A stretch of DNA of 64,000 bases, taken from NCBI RefSeq assembly GCF_900156495.1, contig NZ_FTNT01000013.1, positions 98,970-162,969 on the forward strand. The letters are read 5' to 3'. The notes beneath the pieces are model-generated. The model saw nothing but the letters and a program-made list of their open reading frames with translations, made no database searches and was not told where the DNA came from. The translations under genes were made by a program, and so were the position numbers. This DNA comes from Williamsia sterculiae (GTDB lineage Bacteria; Actinomycetota; Actinomycetes; Mycobacteriales; Mycobacteriaceae). Position 1 is the first letter of the stretch. Each line of letters opens with the position of its first letter. Positions 21,524 through 31,182 of the stretch are shown in pieces.

Positions 21524-23047
21524 CTAGAAGAATCCCTTAGGGCTCTGGGCGTAACCGACCAGCAGGTTCTTGGTCTGCTGATAGTGCTCGAGCATCACCA
21601 GGTGGTTCTCCCGGCCGATACCCGACTGCTTGTACCCGCCGAACGCGGCATGCGCGGGGTAGTCGTGATAGGTGTTCGTCCACACCCGGCCCGCCTGGAT
21701 CTCGCGGCCCGCCCGGTAGGCGGTGGCACCGTCGCGCGACCAGACGCCGGCTCCGAGCCCGTAGAGCGTGTCGTTGGCGATCGACATCGCCTCGTTGTAG
21801 TCCGCGAACTTCGCCACCGACAGCACCGGCCCGAAGATCTCCTCCTGGAAGATACGCATCTTGTTGCTGCCCGCGAACACGGTCGGCTTGATGTAGTAGC
21901 CACCGGCCAGATCGCCGTCGAGTTCCAGGATCTCACCGCCGGTGAGTACCTCGGCGCCCTCTTCCTTGCCGATCGACAGGTAGGAGGTGATCTTCTCGAA
22001 CTGGTCGTTGGAGGCCTGCGCTCCCATCATGGTCTCGGTGTCGAGCGGGTTACCCTGCTTGATGTGCTTCACCCGCTCCACTCCGAGTTCGATGAAGTCG
22101 TCGTAGATTCCCTCCTGGATGAGCGCGCGGCTCGGACAGGTGCACACCTCACCCTGGTTGAGCGCGAACATCGCGAAACCCTCCAGCGCGCGCTGCCGGA
22201 ACCCGTCGTCGGCGATCAACACATCGTCGAAGAAGATGTTCGGGCTCTTGCCACCGAGCTCCAGGGTCACCGGGATGATGTTCTCCGACGCGTACTGCAT
22301 GATCAGCCGACCAGTGGTGGTCTCACCGGTGAACGCGATCTTGCGGATCCGGTTGCTCGACGCCAGAGGCTTGCCCGCCTCCACACCGAATCCGTTGACC
22401 ACGTTCAGCACACCTTCGGGCAGCAGATCACCGATCAGCGAGATCAGGTACAGGATCGACGCCGGGGTCTGCTCGGCCGGCTTCAGCACGATCGCATTGC
22501 CCGCGGCGAGCGCCGGAGCGATCTTCCAGATCGCCATCAGGATGGGGAAGTTCCACGGGATGATCTGTCCCACCACGCCCAGCGGCTCGTGGAAGTGGTA
22601 GGCGACGGTGTCCTCGTCGATCTCGGAGATCGAACCCTGCTGGGCGCGCAGTGCACCGGCGAAATAGCGCAGGTGATCGACGGCGAGCGGGATGTCGGCG
22701 GCCAGCGTCTCGCGGACAGCCTTGCCGTTGTCCCATGACTCGGCGACGGCGATCTTCTCGAGGTTCTCCTCGATGCGGTCGGCGATCCTGAGCAGGACCA
22801 GCGAACGTTCCGCCGGGGCGGTCTTTCCCCACGCGGGTGCAGCCTTGTGCGCGGCATCCAGTGCGAGGTCGATGTCTTCGGCGGTGGACCGCGCGATCTC
22901 GCAGAAGGTCCTGCCGTTGATCGGGGACGGGTTCTCGAAATACTGGCCCTTCACCGGCGGCGTCCACTGATTGCCGATCCAGTTGTCATACCGCGACTCG
23001 AAGCTCATCACCGCACCGTCGGTTCCGGGATTTGCGTAAACAGCCAT
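21524..23047 (-). CDS. NAD-dependent aldehyde dehydrogenase (ExaC/AcoD type)
   Basis: 507 residues from ATG 23047 ([11 protein letters not shown]), preceded by AAGGAGCA. Oxidises short-chain aldehydes to acids. Catalytic elements are [14 protein letters not shown] (general-base Glu), the nucleophile Cys within [12 protein letters not shown], and the C-terminal [13 protein letters not shown]. The sequence resembles the acetaldehyde/ethanol-oxidation clade found next to DUF779 and a GAF-type activator. A 128-base region before it holds two inverted repeats that could bind the upstream regulator. Confidence 0.95.
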   Translation of the reverse strand: MAVYANPGTDGAVMSFESRYDNWIGNQWTPPVKGQYFENPSPINGRTFCEIARSTAEDIDLALDAAHKAAPAWGKTAPAERSLVLLRIADRIEENLEKIAVAESWDNGKAVRETLAADIPLAVDHLRYFAGALRAQQGSISEIDEDTVAYHFHEPLGVVGQIIPWNFPILMAIWKIAPALAAGNAIVLKPAEQTPASILYLISLIGDLLPEGVLNVVNGFGVEAGKPLASSNRIRKIAFTGETTTGRLIMQYASENIIPVTLELGGKSPNIFFDDVLIADDGFRQRALEGFAMFALNQGEVCTCPSRALIQEGIYDDFIELGVERVKHIKQGNPLDTETMMGAQASNDQFEKITSYLSIGKEEGAEVLTGGEILELDGDLAGGYYIKPTVFAGSNKMRIFQEEIFGPVLSVAKFADYNEAMSIANDTLYGLGAGVWSRDGATAYRAGREIQAGRVWTNTYHDYPAHAAFGGYKQSGIGRENHLVMLEHYQQTKNLLVGYAQSPKGFF

Positions 23048-23137
23048 CTGACGTGCTCCTTGTTCTCCGACCGCGCGACCCCACGTCGGCCACGCGACCG
23101 GGCAGTTCATCGAAGTCGAGTTCTGTGATGTGGAGCA

Positions 23138-23172
23138 CACGCTACGAGCGTGGTCGTTGCAACAGCGTTGCA
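23138..23172. promoter_or_regulatory. Two inverted repeats upstream of aldehyde dehydrogenase
   Basis: CACGCT-ACG-AGCGTG (23138-23152) and TGCAA-CAGCG-TTGCA (23158-23172), both between the regulator stop and the dehydrogenase start. They are candidate sites for the GAF-domain regulator. Confidence 0.45.
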
Positions 23173-23175
23173 GCG

Positions 23176-24480
23176 TCAGATGCCGAGACGTCGGTCCAAC
23201 ACCCGTACCCGCCCTGCGGCCATCGCACGGTCCGGGTCACCGACCGGCAACAATCCACCGAGACGGTTCCAGGCAGCCACGTCATCGCGTCCGTGTACCG
23301 ACTCGATCCAGGCGCGGAGCGCACCCACGTCCGCCGACGCCAGCACCGCGGAACGGACGTCCTCCCGCAGTTCCTCGAAAATCTCGGCGACCCCGGGCGC
23401 GACGGACACCGCCAAGAGCCCGCCGGAGCCGAGTTCACGAACGGCCGCGAGCACGTCACCATGACCGATGGACTCGCGCACCCCGTCGACGTCGCACCGA
23501 ATCCTCTCGACCAGCCGATACGGCCGGGAGGTGAGCATCCCGGCGGGTAGATCACGCCGTAACCGGGAGATCTCCGCGCGCACGGTCACCGGATCCACGC
23601 CGTTCTCGGCGAGAGCGATGGCGAGTTGCTCGGTGCCCATGCCCTCGCTGAAGTGATGCAACAGCACCAGGATCTCGGCATGTCTGCGGGACAAACTCAT
23701 CGATCGGACGCCCAGCCGTAATCGGGTTCCGCCGTCCAACACCGTCAATCGGGCGGCAGCAGCTTCGGCGTGGACCGCGGCGAAGGCCGCCGGGTCACCC
23801 AGATCGGTCGACGGGTGTCGCAGTTCGCGTTCCACCGCCGCGACCACCGATCGCACCGCCGACAGTGCGAACGGGGCCGCCACCGCACCCCCACCCGTGA
23901 TGTCGATGACGCCCAGGACGTGGCCGGTGACGGGGTCGTGCACCGGGCACGCCGCGCAACTCCACTCCTGCACGGGTTCGGCGAAGTGTTCGGCGCCGAG
24001 GATCTGCACGCCCCGGTCGATCGCCAGAGCCACTCCCGGCGCGTTGGTGCCGACGACCTCCTCGCTCCATACCGACCCCTCGACGAAATTGATCGCCCCG
24101 GCACGGTCCCGAGCAGCCGAGTCACCCTCCACCCACAGCAACCGACCCACCTGGTCGGTCAGCGCGACCACCACCCCGGAATCGGCGATGTCGTCGAGCA
24201 TCAGGGACTGCACCAAAGGACGCACCGCGGTCATCGGATGGCCCGCACGGTAGGAGTTGAAGTCGGCTGCCGACATATCGGCGGTGACGGATGCGGTGGG
24301 GTCGGCGCCGCTGCGTACCGAGCGGGCCCAGGAGTCGCGGACAACCTCCCGCACCGATCCACCGGTATGCGAACCGACCTGCCGGAACGACTCGTAGGCG
24401 GCGCGAACACGCGACTGGCTGCCCGGACGTGGCGGATCCCGGGGTGGCGCATCGGCGCCGCTGCTCCGGACTTCGCTCAT
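23176..24480 (-). CDS. GAF-domain transcriptional regulator of the aldehyde dehydrogenase operon
   Basis: 434 residues from ATG 24480 ([10 protein letters not shown]); the longer frame to 24924 reads as non-coding. Residues 30-270 resemble the sensory half of AcoR-type activators: [14 protein letters not shown], then a GAF domain ending in [19 protein letters not shown]. The AAA+ sigma-54 domain of true AcoR is absent; instead the C-terminus carries a helix-turn-helix-like stretch ([25 protein letters not shown], in two parts). Such AAA-less forms are usual in mycobacteria and relatives next to aldehyde dehydrogenase genes. Confidence 0.85.
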   Translation of the reverse strand: MSEVRSSGADAPPRDPPRPGSQSRVRAAYESFRQVGSHTGGSVREVVRDSWARSVRSGADPTASVTADMSAADFNSYRAGHPMTAVRPLVQSLMLDDIADSGVVVALTDQVGRLLWVEGDSAARDRAGAINFVEGSVWSEEVVGTNAPGVALAIDRGVQILGAEHFAEPVQEWSCAACPVHDPVTGHVLGVIDITGGGAVAAPFALSAVRSVVAAVERELRHPSTDLGDPAAFAAVHAEAAAARLTVLDGGTRLRLGVRSMSLSRRHAEILVLLHHFSEGMGTEQLAIALAENGVDPVTVRAEISRLRRDLPAGMLTSRPYRLVERIRCDVDGVRESIGHGDVLAAVRELGSGGLLAVSVAPGVAEIFEELREDVRSAVLASADVGALRAWIESVHGRDDVAAWNRLGGLLPVGDPDRAMAAGRVRVLDRRLGI

Positions 24481-24630
24481 CGATGAGTCTCCCGTGCCGA
24501 CATCTCCCCACCGATTGTGCCCGCGATCACACCGATACGGCCACCGGGGGTGTGCGTCAGCCGGTGGGGTGCGCCCAGTATGCCGTCTTCGCAACTCGAC
24601 GAATGCCGAACCGCTGGCATAGTTGGGCAC

Positions 24631-25095
24631 ATGACAGCAGAGGTCACCACCGTCCAGGCGGGTCCGCAGAAGGTCAGCAGATCCGTTCAAATCACCGCAC
24701 CCGCGGCCGAGCTCTTCGCCCTCGTCGACAACCCGCACCGCCACCCCGAACTCGACGGGTCCGGCACGGTCCGCGACATCCCCATCACCGGTCCGCAGCA
24801 CCTGGCCACCGGTGACACCTTCACGGTGGGGATGAAGCAGTACGGCGTGCCCTACAAGATCACGTCCACCGCCACCGACGTGCAGGAGAACCGGGTGGTC
24901 GAGTGGCAACACCCTCTGGGGCACAAGTGGCGCTGGGAGTTCACCGAGGCCACACCGGGCATCACCACGGTCGTCGAGACCTTCGATTACTCCAGCGCCA
25001 AGGCAGCCAAGGTGGTGGAGCTGTTGGGCTTCCCCAAGAAGAACGGCGAGGGCATCAGCGAGACCTTGCGCAACCTGGCACAGCGGTTCGGTTGA
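24631..25095 (+). CDS. SRPBCC-family protein
   Basis: 154 residues forming a START/Bet v1-like fold: an N-terminal strand and helix (QITAPAAELFALVDNPHRHPE), then a series of strands, and a C-terminal helix (GEGISETLRNLAQRF). The conserved W in VEWQHPLGHKWRW lies in the cavity-facing sheet. Such proteins bind hydrophobic ligands; neither ligand nor reaction can be named. It stands alone, convergent with the SDR gene nine bases on. Confidence 0.88.
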   Translation: MTAEVTTVQAGPQKVSRSVQITAPAAELFALVDNPHRHPELDGSGTVRDIPITGPQHLATGDTFTVGMKQYGVPYKITSTATDVQENRVVEWQHPLGHKWRWEFTEATPGITTVVETFDYSSAKAAKVVELLGFPKKNGEGISETLRNLAQRFG

Positions 25096-25104
25096 GCCGC
25101 GGTC

Positions 25105-25977
25105 TCAGATCCCGGATCGACTGATCATCCCGTCGGCCCAGTCCGAGGAGACCGCCACCACTCGCCGCAGCACCTTGGCGTACCGCGGCATCACCTCGTT
25201 GGGTCGATTGCGCACGGAGTAGGTCAACCATTCGGCCGCCTCCTCCGGCGTCAGGGTCGGCAGCCGGGAGTACTCGGCGGTGGGGGCGATCATCGGGGTC
25301 CGCACCAACGGGTAGTAGACGGTGGTCACCGAGACGCCGGTACCCCGCAGTTCCGCACCCATGCTGCGACCGAACGCCGACAACGCGGCCTTGGACGCGG
25401 CGTAGGCCGAGAACTTCGGCATCGCACCGCCGACGATCCCCCAGGTGGAGACGTTCACGATGTGTCCGTCACCCCGGCGCCGCATCTCCGGCAACAACCC
25501 GAGGGTGAGCTGCACCGGCCCGAAGTAGTTGATCGCCATCGTCCGCTTGTAGTCGTGCAGCCGGTCGGTGGCGTCGATCACCGACCGCCGGATCGACCGA
25601 CCCGCGTTGTTGATCAACACGTCGGGACACCCGCCGGCGAGCAGTTCGTCGACCAATCGTGCCGTGTCGGTCTCGTCGGTGAGATCGGCTTTCACGCATC
25701 GCACCACCACACCGAAGGCCCGGGCGCGGGCTCCCACTTCGGCCAGCCGCTCACCGTCCCGGCCGATCAGGATGAGGTCGGCACCGGCTCGCGCCAACGA
25801 CTCCGCTGCGGCGGCCCCGATCCCCGACGACGCGCCGGTGAGCGCGATGAGGCGTCCACCCAGGTCGCGACCACCACCGAAGAGCCCGGCGACCTCACCG
25901 ACGGTGTAGGAACGCTGCAACGCCAGTCGGGAGGCTCGCTCCAACGCTGCGGCGACCGGCTTCGTGACACCGGTCAA
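25105..25977 (-). CDS. Short-chain dehydrogenase/reductase
   Basis: 290 residues. Cofactor motif TGASSGIG, NNAG, the catalytic Ser in VNVSTWG and YAASKAAL (Tyr/Lys) are all present, so it should be active. The 30-residue N-terminal extension and the C-terminal part with TPMIAPTAEY resemble lipid-modifying SDRs of mycobacteria. The start is probably TTG overlapping the upstream stop as TTGA, which couples it to the thioesterase gene. Confidence 0.9.
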   Translation of the reverse strand: MTGVTKPVAAALERASRLALQRSYTVGEVAGLFGGGRDLGGRLIALTGASSGIGAAAAESLARAGADLILIGRDGERLAEVGARARAFGVVVRCVKADLTDETDTARLVDELLAGGCPDVLINNAGRSIRRSVIDATDRLHDYKRTMAINYFGPVQLTLGLLPEMRRRGDGHIVNVSTWGIVGGAMPKFSAYAASKAALSAFGRSMGAELRGTGVSVTTVYYPLVRTPMIAPTAEYSRLPTLTPEEAAEWLTYSVRNRPNEVMPRYAKVLRRVVAVSSDWADGMISRSGI

Positions 25978-26756
25978 TGTGGCGACGATCCCGGAGCAGC
26001 GGTTGCCCCGGCCGGAATGCGGGTGATGGCCGCGTGCGCGCGGGCCTCACCGTCGGCGAGGATCCACACGAGCACCCCGTCGGGCGTCTCGGCCGTGGTG
26101 ATGGTCACGTGCTCGCCATAGGTGATGGCCTTGTTGTACTCGACGATCAACCTGAACGGCCCCGCGAACAGGTCGGGGTGGTCGGGGTAGAGCTCACGAA
26201 CGGCCAACAGGTAGATTGCGTTGTTCACGTGCTGCTGCCGATCGGTGTCCGAATGCCGCAACGCGAAGGGCCGCTCGGTCCCGGGCTCCGGCGATGCGGT
26301 CAGCCACGGCTTCCATCGCAAGCGATGCTCGTCGGTGGTGGTCGACAGTCGATCGAAGAACTCGTCCTCCATCCGGGACGGGCCCTTGGTCTCCATGTTC
26401 ATGTTGATCCAGAAGGCCTCGGTCTCCACCAGGCCACCCTTGCCGCCCTCGATACGCACCCGCATGTTGCACCATCGCGGAGACAGGCCGGCACACCACC
26501 GGGTGAGGGTCACGTCGTCGGGCCATCGGATGGGCCGGAGCACGTCGATCACCGTCCGACGCACCACCCAGAACCGATGCGCCTCGAAGGCACCCGCGTC
26601 GATGAGGTGCCGCTCGCCGATCTCCTGCAGGTACCGCGCCATCGAGTCGATGCTGAGCGTCTCGTGTTGATCGACGTCGGTGCTCGATACCCGCCACGAC
26701 GAACGGAAGACGTAGCCGGTCTCCGGGAGTTCGACCATCGTCCGGTCGGATGACAT
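25974..26756 (-). CDS. Acyl-ACP thioesterase-like hotdog protein
   Basis: 260 residues from ATG 26756 (MSSDRTMVELP). Two consecutive hotdog domains, as in FatA-like enzymes: the first with VSSTDVDQHETLSIDSMARYLQEI in pieces, the second with RHSDTDRQQHVNNAIYL. It probably releases fatty acids from ACP or CoA. Coupled to the SDR downstream and divergent from a TetR regulator, with two palindromes in the gap; control by that TetR is likely. Confidence 0.88.
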   Translation of the reverse strand: MSSDRTMVELPETGYVFRSSWRVSSTDVDQHETLSIDSMARYLQEIGERHLIDAGAFEAHRFWVVRRTVIDVLRPIRWPDDVTLTRWCAGLSPRWCNMRVRIEGGKGGLVETEAFWINMNMETKGPSRMEDEFFDRLSTTTDEHRLRWKPWLTASPEPGTERPFALRHSDTDRQQHVNNAIYLLAVRELYPDHPDLFAGPFRLIVEYNKAITYGEHVTITTAETPDGVLVWILADGEARAHAAITRIPAGATAAPGSSPH

Positions 26757-26849
26757 GCAGGCGTTCCCCGTTCTGTCCGTGGGCCGAGCTGCCTCGGACG
26801 TCGTGAGCGCGACGCTACTACCGCTTCTTGCGCTCCACCTTTCCGCGGT

Positions 26850-26893
26850 CGACACATGTCGCGCGTCGTTGATTTTCTGACACGTCTGTCAGA
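26850..26893. promoter_or_regulatory. Two palindromes, likely TetR operators
   Basis: CGACA-CA-TGTCG (26850-26861) and TCTGACA-CGTC-TGTCAGA (26876-26893), with a further TCTGACA half site at 26896-26902. They fill the promoter space between the thioesterase and the TetR gene starting 28 bases on. Confidence 0.7.
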
Positions 26894-26921
26894 TTTCTGA
26901 CATAAGTGATAAGTTCGGTCT

Positions 26922-27533
26922 GTGCCCACCCCACCACCGGAGTCGGACTCCGTCTCGTTCATTCAAGAGCAACGTCGGAGACAGCTCGTCGAGGCGACCA
27001 TCGCGGTGATCGCCGACGGTGGTGTCGGTCGCGCGACATTCGTCGCGATCGCCCAGCGTGCGGGTGTGAGCCGGGGAGTCATCAACTATCACTTCACGGA
27101 CCGCGCAGCCCTGCTCGACGCCGTCGTCGTGCACGTGTATGAGCTGGGCAGACAGGTCGTCGGACCACGGGTCGCGGCGGCGGACTCCGCGGCGGCCGAA
27201 CTGAGCGCGATGATCACCGGCAGCATCGACTTCTATCGGGCATACCCACAGGAGATGTCCGCGCTGTCGTCCATCTTCTCGTCCGGGGAACCCGCACTCA
27301 CCCGCGATGTTCGCGGCGAGCATCGCAGCGAGGTCGACGAGGTGTCCGCCATCTTCCGCCGCGGTCAACGCACTGGCGAGTTCCGCCCGTTCGATGTGGC
27401 CGTGCTGACCGTCGCGCTGCGCGCCACCCTCGACGCCGCCGTCTGGCAGATCGCCGGGGGCACGGATCCCGCTCTGCTCTCCACCGAGATCGACAACCTG
27501 TTCACCGCGGCAACCCGATCGGAGAGCCCATGA
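26922..27533 (+). CDS. TetR-family regulator
   Basis: 203 residues, GTG start. N-terminal helix-turn-helix (FVAIAQRAGVSRGVINYHFTDRAAL in two overlapping parts), then an all-helical ligand domain. The TCTGACA palindrome sits just upstream, so autoregulation is likely. The stop overlaps the esterase start as ATGA, which ties the esterase to this regulator; divergent control of the thioesterase/SDR pair is also plausible. Confidence 0.92.
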   Translation: MPTPPPESDSVSFIQEQRRRQLVEATIAVIADGGVGRATFVAIAQRAGVSRGVINYHFTDRAALLDAVVVHVYELGRQVVGPRVAAADSAAAELSAMITGSIDFYRAYPQEMSALSSIFSSGEPALTRDVRGEHRSEVDEVSAIFRRGQRTGEFRPFDVAVLTVALRATLDAAVWQIAGGTDPALLSTEIDNLFTAATRSESP

Positions 27534-29137
27534 AACGCATCCTGGCCGCAACCGTGGCCGCGACCCTGGCCACCGCCGGAGCGGTCGCGTGCGACGACTC
27601 CTCCTCCCCACACACCGCCGATGCACCGACCACCGTCGTCACCTCCAGCGGCACCCTGCACGGCAAGACGGCGGGTGGTACCCGACAGTTCACCGGCGTC
27701 CGGTATGCGAAACCACCGGTCGGTGATCTCCGTTGGACACTGCCGCAACCACCGCCCGACACCACGGCGGACACCGACGCCACCGGTCCCGGCACGCCGT
27801 GCCAGCAGAGCGGGAAGGGCGCACTGTCCGGGGCGCTCACCGCACCCGGCGAAGACTGCCTGTTCCTCAACGTGACCACACCGCGGAGGTCGACACAGAA
27901 CACCAAGCTGCCGGTGATGGTCTGGTGGCACGGCGGTGGGTACACCTCGGGTTCGGGTATCGCCTATGACCCCCAGCGCCTGGCCGACACCGGCAACGTC
28001 GCGGTGGTCACGGTGAACTATCGCCTCGGCGTCTTCGGCTACCTGGGACTCCCCGGTCTGGCCGGCTCCGGCGACTTCGGGTTCGCCGACCAGCTCGAGT
28101 CGCTGCGCTGGGTCAAGAAGAACGCCGCCGCGTTCGGTGCTGACCCGGACAACGTCACCGTATTCGGCGAATCGGCGGGCGGCATGTCGACGTGCGCCGC
28201 GCTGACGTCTCCCGCCGCGCGCGGCCTCATCGACAAGGTCGCGATCTCGTCGGGATCCTGCTATCTACGTTTTCCCACCGGCGCCTTCTATCCCGGCGTT
28301 CCCGAACAGACGCCGTACGCCTCCCTGGCCGATAACCTGACCACCGGGACCGACGCCGCCCGCACCCTCGGCTGTGCGGGCCCGAACGCCCTGCGCTGCC
28401 TCCGGGCACTGCCCGCCGACCGGTTGTTGACCGTCAACCAGGACTTCACCAATGACCTCGCGTACGGCACGGATCTGCTGCCCCACAACCCGGCCGACGC
28501 CGTGCGGGACGGACAGACGTTGCGGGTGCCCGTCATCTCCGGGGGCAACCACAACGAGCACCGGGCGTTCACCGGTGGCGTGGTGCTCGCCGATCCCAAG
28601 GCGATCACCGCCACCTCATACCCCGGCCTGCTCGCTGCCGCATTCGGTGACCGAGCCGCCGACGTCGCCCGGCGGTACCCGCTGGATCGCTACGCGAGCG
28701 CACCCCTGGCCTGGGCCACGGTGATCACCGACTCCGGTTGGTCGTGTGCGACGGCACGCGCCAATCGTGCGCTGGCCGCACACGGTCCTGTCTACGGTTA
28801 CGAGTTCGCCGACGAGACCGCGCCCAACGTCGGCGGCATCGACACCCCACTGGTCCCCCAGGGCGCCACCCACGCATCCGATCTGCCGTACCTGTTCGAC
28901 ATCGCCGGCAAGAACCTGGTTCCCACACCCCCGCGTAGCGATCTGTCTCAGCGGATGATCGAGTACTGGACATCGTTCGCGCACACCGGGACTCCTCGAG
29001 CAACCAACGGCCCGGACTGGCCGCGGACGGACACCGACACGAGGAACGCACTCACCTTCACCGCGTCGTCGATCGCGATGGGTGATCAATCAACCGACCA
29101 CCAGTGCGACTTCTGGGACACGGTCACGTCTCCGTGA
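27530..29137 (+). CDS. Type B carboxylesterase, lipoprotein
   Basis: 535 residues with a lipoprotein-like signal (AGAVAC, Cys21), so probably surface-anchored. The oxyanion-hole motif is WWHGGGYTSGSG, and the nucleophile is the Ser in VFGESAGGMS. Family landmarks GVRYAKPP, EDCLFLNV and NYRLGVFGYL are intact; the catalytic His lies in the C-terminal part. It hydrolyses esters of unknown kind. Coupled to the TetR gene, and its end overlaps the convergent SDR-like gene by 14 bases. Confidence 0.93.
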   Translation: MKRILAATVAATLATAGAVACDDSSSPHTADAPTTVVTSSGTLHGKTAGGTRQFTGVRYAKPPVGDLRWTLPQPPPDTTADTDATGPGTPCQQSGKGALSGALTAPGEDCLFLNVTTPRRSTQNTKLPVMVWWHGGGYTSGSGIAYDPQRLADTGNVAVVTVNYRLGVFGYLGLPGLAGSGDFGFADQLESLRWVKKNAAAFGADPDNVTVFGESAGGMSTCAALTSPAARGLIDKVAISSGSCYLRFPTGAFYPGVPEQTPYASLADNLTTGTDAARTLGCAGPNALRCLRALPADRLLTVNQDFTNDLAYGTDLLPHNPADAVRDGQTLRVPVISGGNHNEHRAFTGGVVLADPKAITATSYPGLLAAAFGDRAADVARRYPLDRYASAPLAWATVITDSGWSCATARANRALAAHGPVYGYEFADETAPNVGGIDTPLVPQGATHASDLPYLFDIAGKNLVPTPPRSDLSQRMIEYWTSFAHTGTPRATNGPDWPRTDTDTRNALTFTASSIAMGDQSTDHQCDFWDTVTSP

Positions 29138-29903
29138 ACGGCGCGTCCACCGGAACCGGCCTGATCGGCGACGACGTGTCCCGGTACCTGCGGTCGGGGT
29201 CGTTGTAGAACGGGTCCGCACCCGCCGGGAGGTAGACGACCTCGCGTTGCGCGCGACCGATCGGCTGCCGGTGCACCTCCCAGTAGATGTCGGCGATGGC
29301 GTCCGACGCGAAAGGACCGGACTGCGCGACGATCCCGCAGACCGCGACGACGGCAACATGCACACCATGCGGCTTGAGCTGCTTGTGCAGTCCGAGCCCG
29401 ACGCTGCGCAACGCTGCCTTGCCCGCGGCCAACGAGGCCCACTCCGGGTAGGGCTCCAGCGCAAGTCCGCCACCGGTCAACAGGATCGTCCCCGATGCCG
29501 CCGTTCGCATCGCGGGTAACACCGCGTGAATCGAGGCGAGCGCGCCACCGACGTCGGTACGCATCGCCGACAGAAGTTCCTCCACCCCGAGTTCATCGAC
29601 CGCATCCGGAGTCATGTCGGCGGCGTTGTACACCAGGACCGTCACCGGTCCAAGTTCCTCGACGACCCGGGTGAAGGCATCGGTGAGCGCGGACTCGTCA
29701 CCGGCGTCGACGCGCACCGAGAGCACTCGGACGTGAGCGGCGAGTTCGGCTCGCACAGATTGCAATCGACGCGGGTTTCGCGCGAACAACGCGATGTCAT
29801 AGCCCTCTCGCGCGAACCTGCGTGCGACCGCGGAGCCGAGACCCATACCCGCACCGACGATCACGCAGACACCGGCCGAGGTTGTCCGTGGTTCATCGCT
29901 CAT
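29124..29903 (-). CDS. SDR-fold protein with the catalytic Tyr missing
   Basis: 259 residues from ATG 29903 (MSDEPRTTSAG). The Rossmann motif is VGAGMGLGSA; NNAG is replaced by YNAAD; the usual YxxxK appears as SLAAGKAAL, with Leu where Tyr is expected. It may therefore be a non-standard reductase or not a redox enzyme. The start directly abuts a perfect palindrome (TGGACAGTATGTCCA) and has no ribosome site, consistent with a leaderless, tightly repressed transcript. Upstream in-frame codons exist but read as non-coding. Confidence 0.85.
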   Translation of the reverse strand: MSDEPRTTSAGVCVIVGAGMGLGSAVARRFAREGYDIALFARNPRRLQSVRAELAAHVRVLSVRVDAGDESALTDAFTRVVEELGPVTVLVYNAADMTPDAVDELGVEELLSAMRTDVGGALASIHAVLPAMRTAASGTILLTGGGLALEPYPEWASLAAGKAALRSVGLGLHKQLKPHGVHVAVVAVCGIVAQSGPFASDAIADIYWEVHRQPIGRAQREVVYLPAGADPFYNDPDRRYRDTSSPIRPVPVDAPFTET

Positions 29904-29904
29904 C

Positions 29905-29919
29905 TGGACAGTATGTCCA
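29905..29919. promoter_or_regulatory. Perfect operator-like palindrome at the SDR-like start
   Basis: TGGACA-GTA-TGTCCA. A 13-of-15 match recurs at 33297-33311 beside a TetR gene, suggesting one repressor for both. Confidence 0.7.
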
Positions 29920-30255
29920 CCCGCGCCGATCTTCGTGATTCTGAACTTGCACCCGAACTGATACATGGTCACGGAATGGTCACGGCAAGCTGAGATGCAC
30001 CTGAGGTCAGCATATGGCTGGATTCCCATAGTGCCAGCGGCGCAATACATCCGAGGCGCACACTGCTGGAACGGAACAACGCCCTCTGAGGTGGCAACGG
30101 GATCAGAGGGCCCCAGTGAGTCGTGTGTGACCCATCGCCAATCGCGGTCGGATGTGTTTACCGTGTCAAAGTACGTTGGGATGAACGGAACCGCCGCGTC
30201 GGGGATCTTCAGACCATCCACATTTCTCGATCAACCGAGAGGGAGTACAGGGACA
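29920..30255 (+). promoter_or_regulatory. Long upstream region of the PRC-barrel gene, possible stress promoter
   Basis: No gene seen. GTTTA at 30156-30160 and GGGAT at 30178-30182 loosely resemble the GTTT/GGGTA elements of SigB/SigF-type stress promoters, but the 17-base spacing is at the long end and the second box is imperfect. GGGAGTACAGGGACA lies just before the ATG. Confidence 0.3.
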
Positions 30256-31158
30256 ATGACTGGTTCCAACACCAAAGATCTGGACGCAGTTGCCACTTCG
30301 ACCGTTTACGACCGGGACGGCGAGAAGGTGGGTAAGGTCGAGCAGCTCTTCGTCGGCGACGAGTCGGGCCTGCCGACCTGGGTCTCGGTGAAGACAGGAT
30401 TCTTCGGGTCGTCCGCCTCGCTGGTGCCGCTCGCCGGCGCCAAGCACTCCGGTGACCGTCTCGATGTCAGCGTCACCAAGCAGGCCATCAAGGATGCTCC
30501 CGGTCACGACGCCGGGAAGGTCGTCACCGACGACGAGCACGCCAGTCTGCTGAAGCACTACGGACTCACCTCCGAGACCTCGGGCTGGGACGCCTACGGC
30601 AAGCACTCCCAGGATGACGGCCACACCGGTTCGGCAGCCGGCGCGGCAGGGGCTGCGGGTGCAGCGGGAGCAGCGGGCGCGGCCTCGGGCCGCACCGACG
30701 ACGCCGACCTGCGCGACGAGAAGGGCACCCACGGCACCGCCACCCATGACGCCACCAAGCACGGCGACGGCACCATCACCCGCTCCGAGGAGCGACTGAA
30801 CGTCGGCACGCAGCGTGTGGAGGCCGGCACCGCCCGTCTGCGCAAGTACGTGGTGACCGAAGAGCAGTCGGTGACCGTGCCGGTCACCCACGAAGAGGTC
30901 GAGGTCGTCCGTGAACCGATCACCGACGCCAAGGGTGTCGGCGACGTCAAGCTGGGCGACGAGACCGCTGAGGTGACCCTCCACGAGGATCGTGTCGTCA
31001 CCGACAAGGAGACCGTCCCCGTCGAGCGCGTCGGCCTCAAGGTCAACGAGACCACCGAGGATCAGACGGTCACCGACACCGTCCGCAAGGAAAAGATCGA
31101 TACCGACACCGGTACCGTCGGTACCAACACCGCCGACACCAGCAAGCACCAGAAGTAA
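30256..31158 (+). CDS. PRC-barrel and DUF2382 protein, probable stress protein
   Basis: 300 residues. A PRC-barrel occupies residues 12-80 (STVYDRDGEKVGKVEQLFVG), then a linker with repeated Ala-Ala-Gly (about 125-145), then a C-terminal DUF2382 domain (SEERLNVGTQRVEAGTARL, VTVPVTHEEVEVVREPI). It is rich in Asp, Glu and Thr and lacks a signal. This domain pair is common in desiccation- and oxidation-resistant bacteria; the molecular role is unknown. A 55-codon gene follows 24 bases later in the same unit. Confidence 0.9.
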   Translation: MTGSNTKDLDAVATSTVYDRDGEKVGKVEQLFVGDESGLPTWVSVKTGFFGSSASLVPLAGAKHSGDRLDVSVTKQAIKDAPGHDAGKVVTDDEHASLLKHYGLTSETSGWDAYGKHSQDDGHTGSAAGAAGAAGAAGAAGAASGRTDDADLRDEKGTHGTATHDATKHGDGTITRSEERLNVGTQRVEAGTARLRKYVVTEEQSVTVPVTHEEVEVVREPITDAKGVGDVKLGDETAEVTLHEDRVVTDKETVPVERVGLKVNETTEDQTVTDTVRKEKIDTDTGTVGTNTADTSKHQK

Positions 31159-31182
31159 TCAACGCCCGAAGGGAGACAGCAC

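Noticed and set aside
24481..24924. N-terminal extension of the GAF regulator
   Set aside because: Overlaps the SRPBCC gene on the other strand; the added sequence reads as shadow, while ATG 24480 gives a normal family N-terminus.
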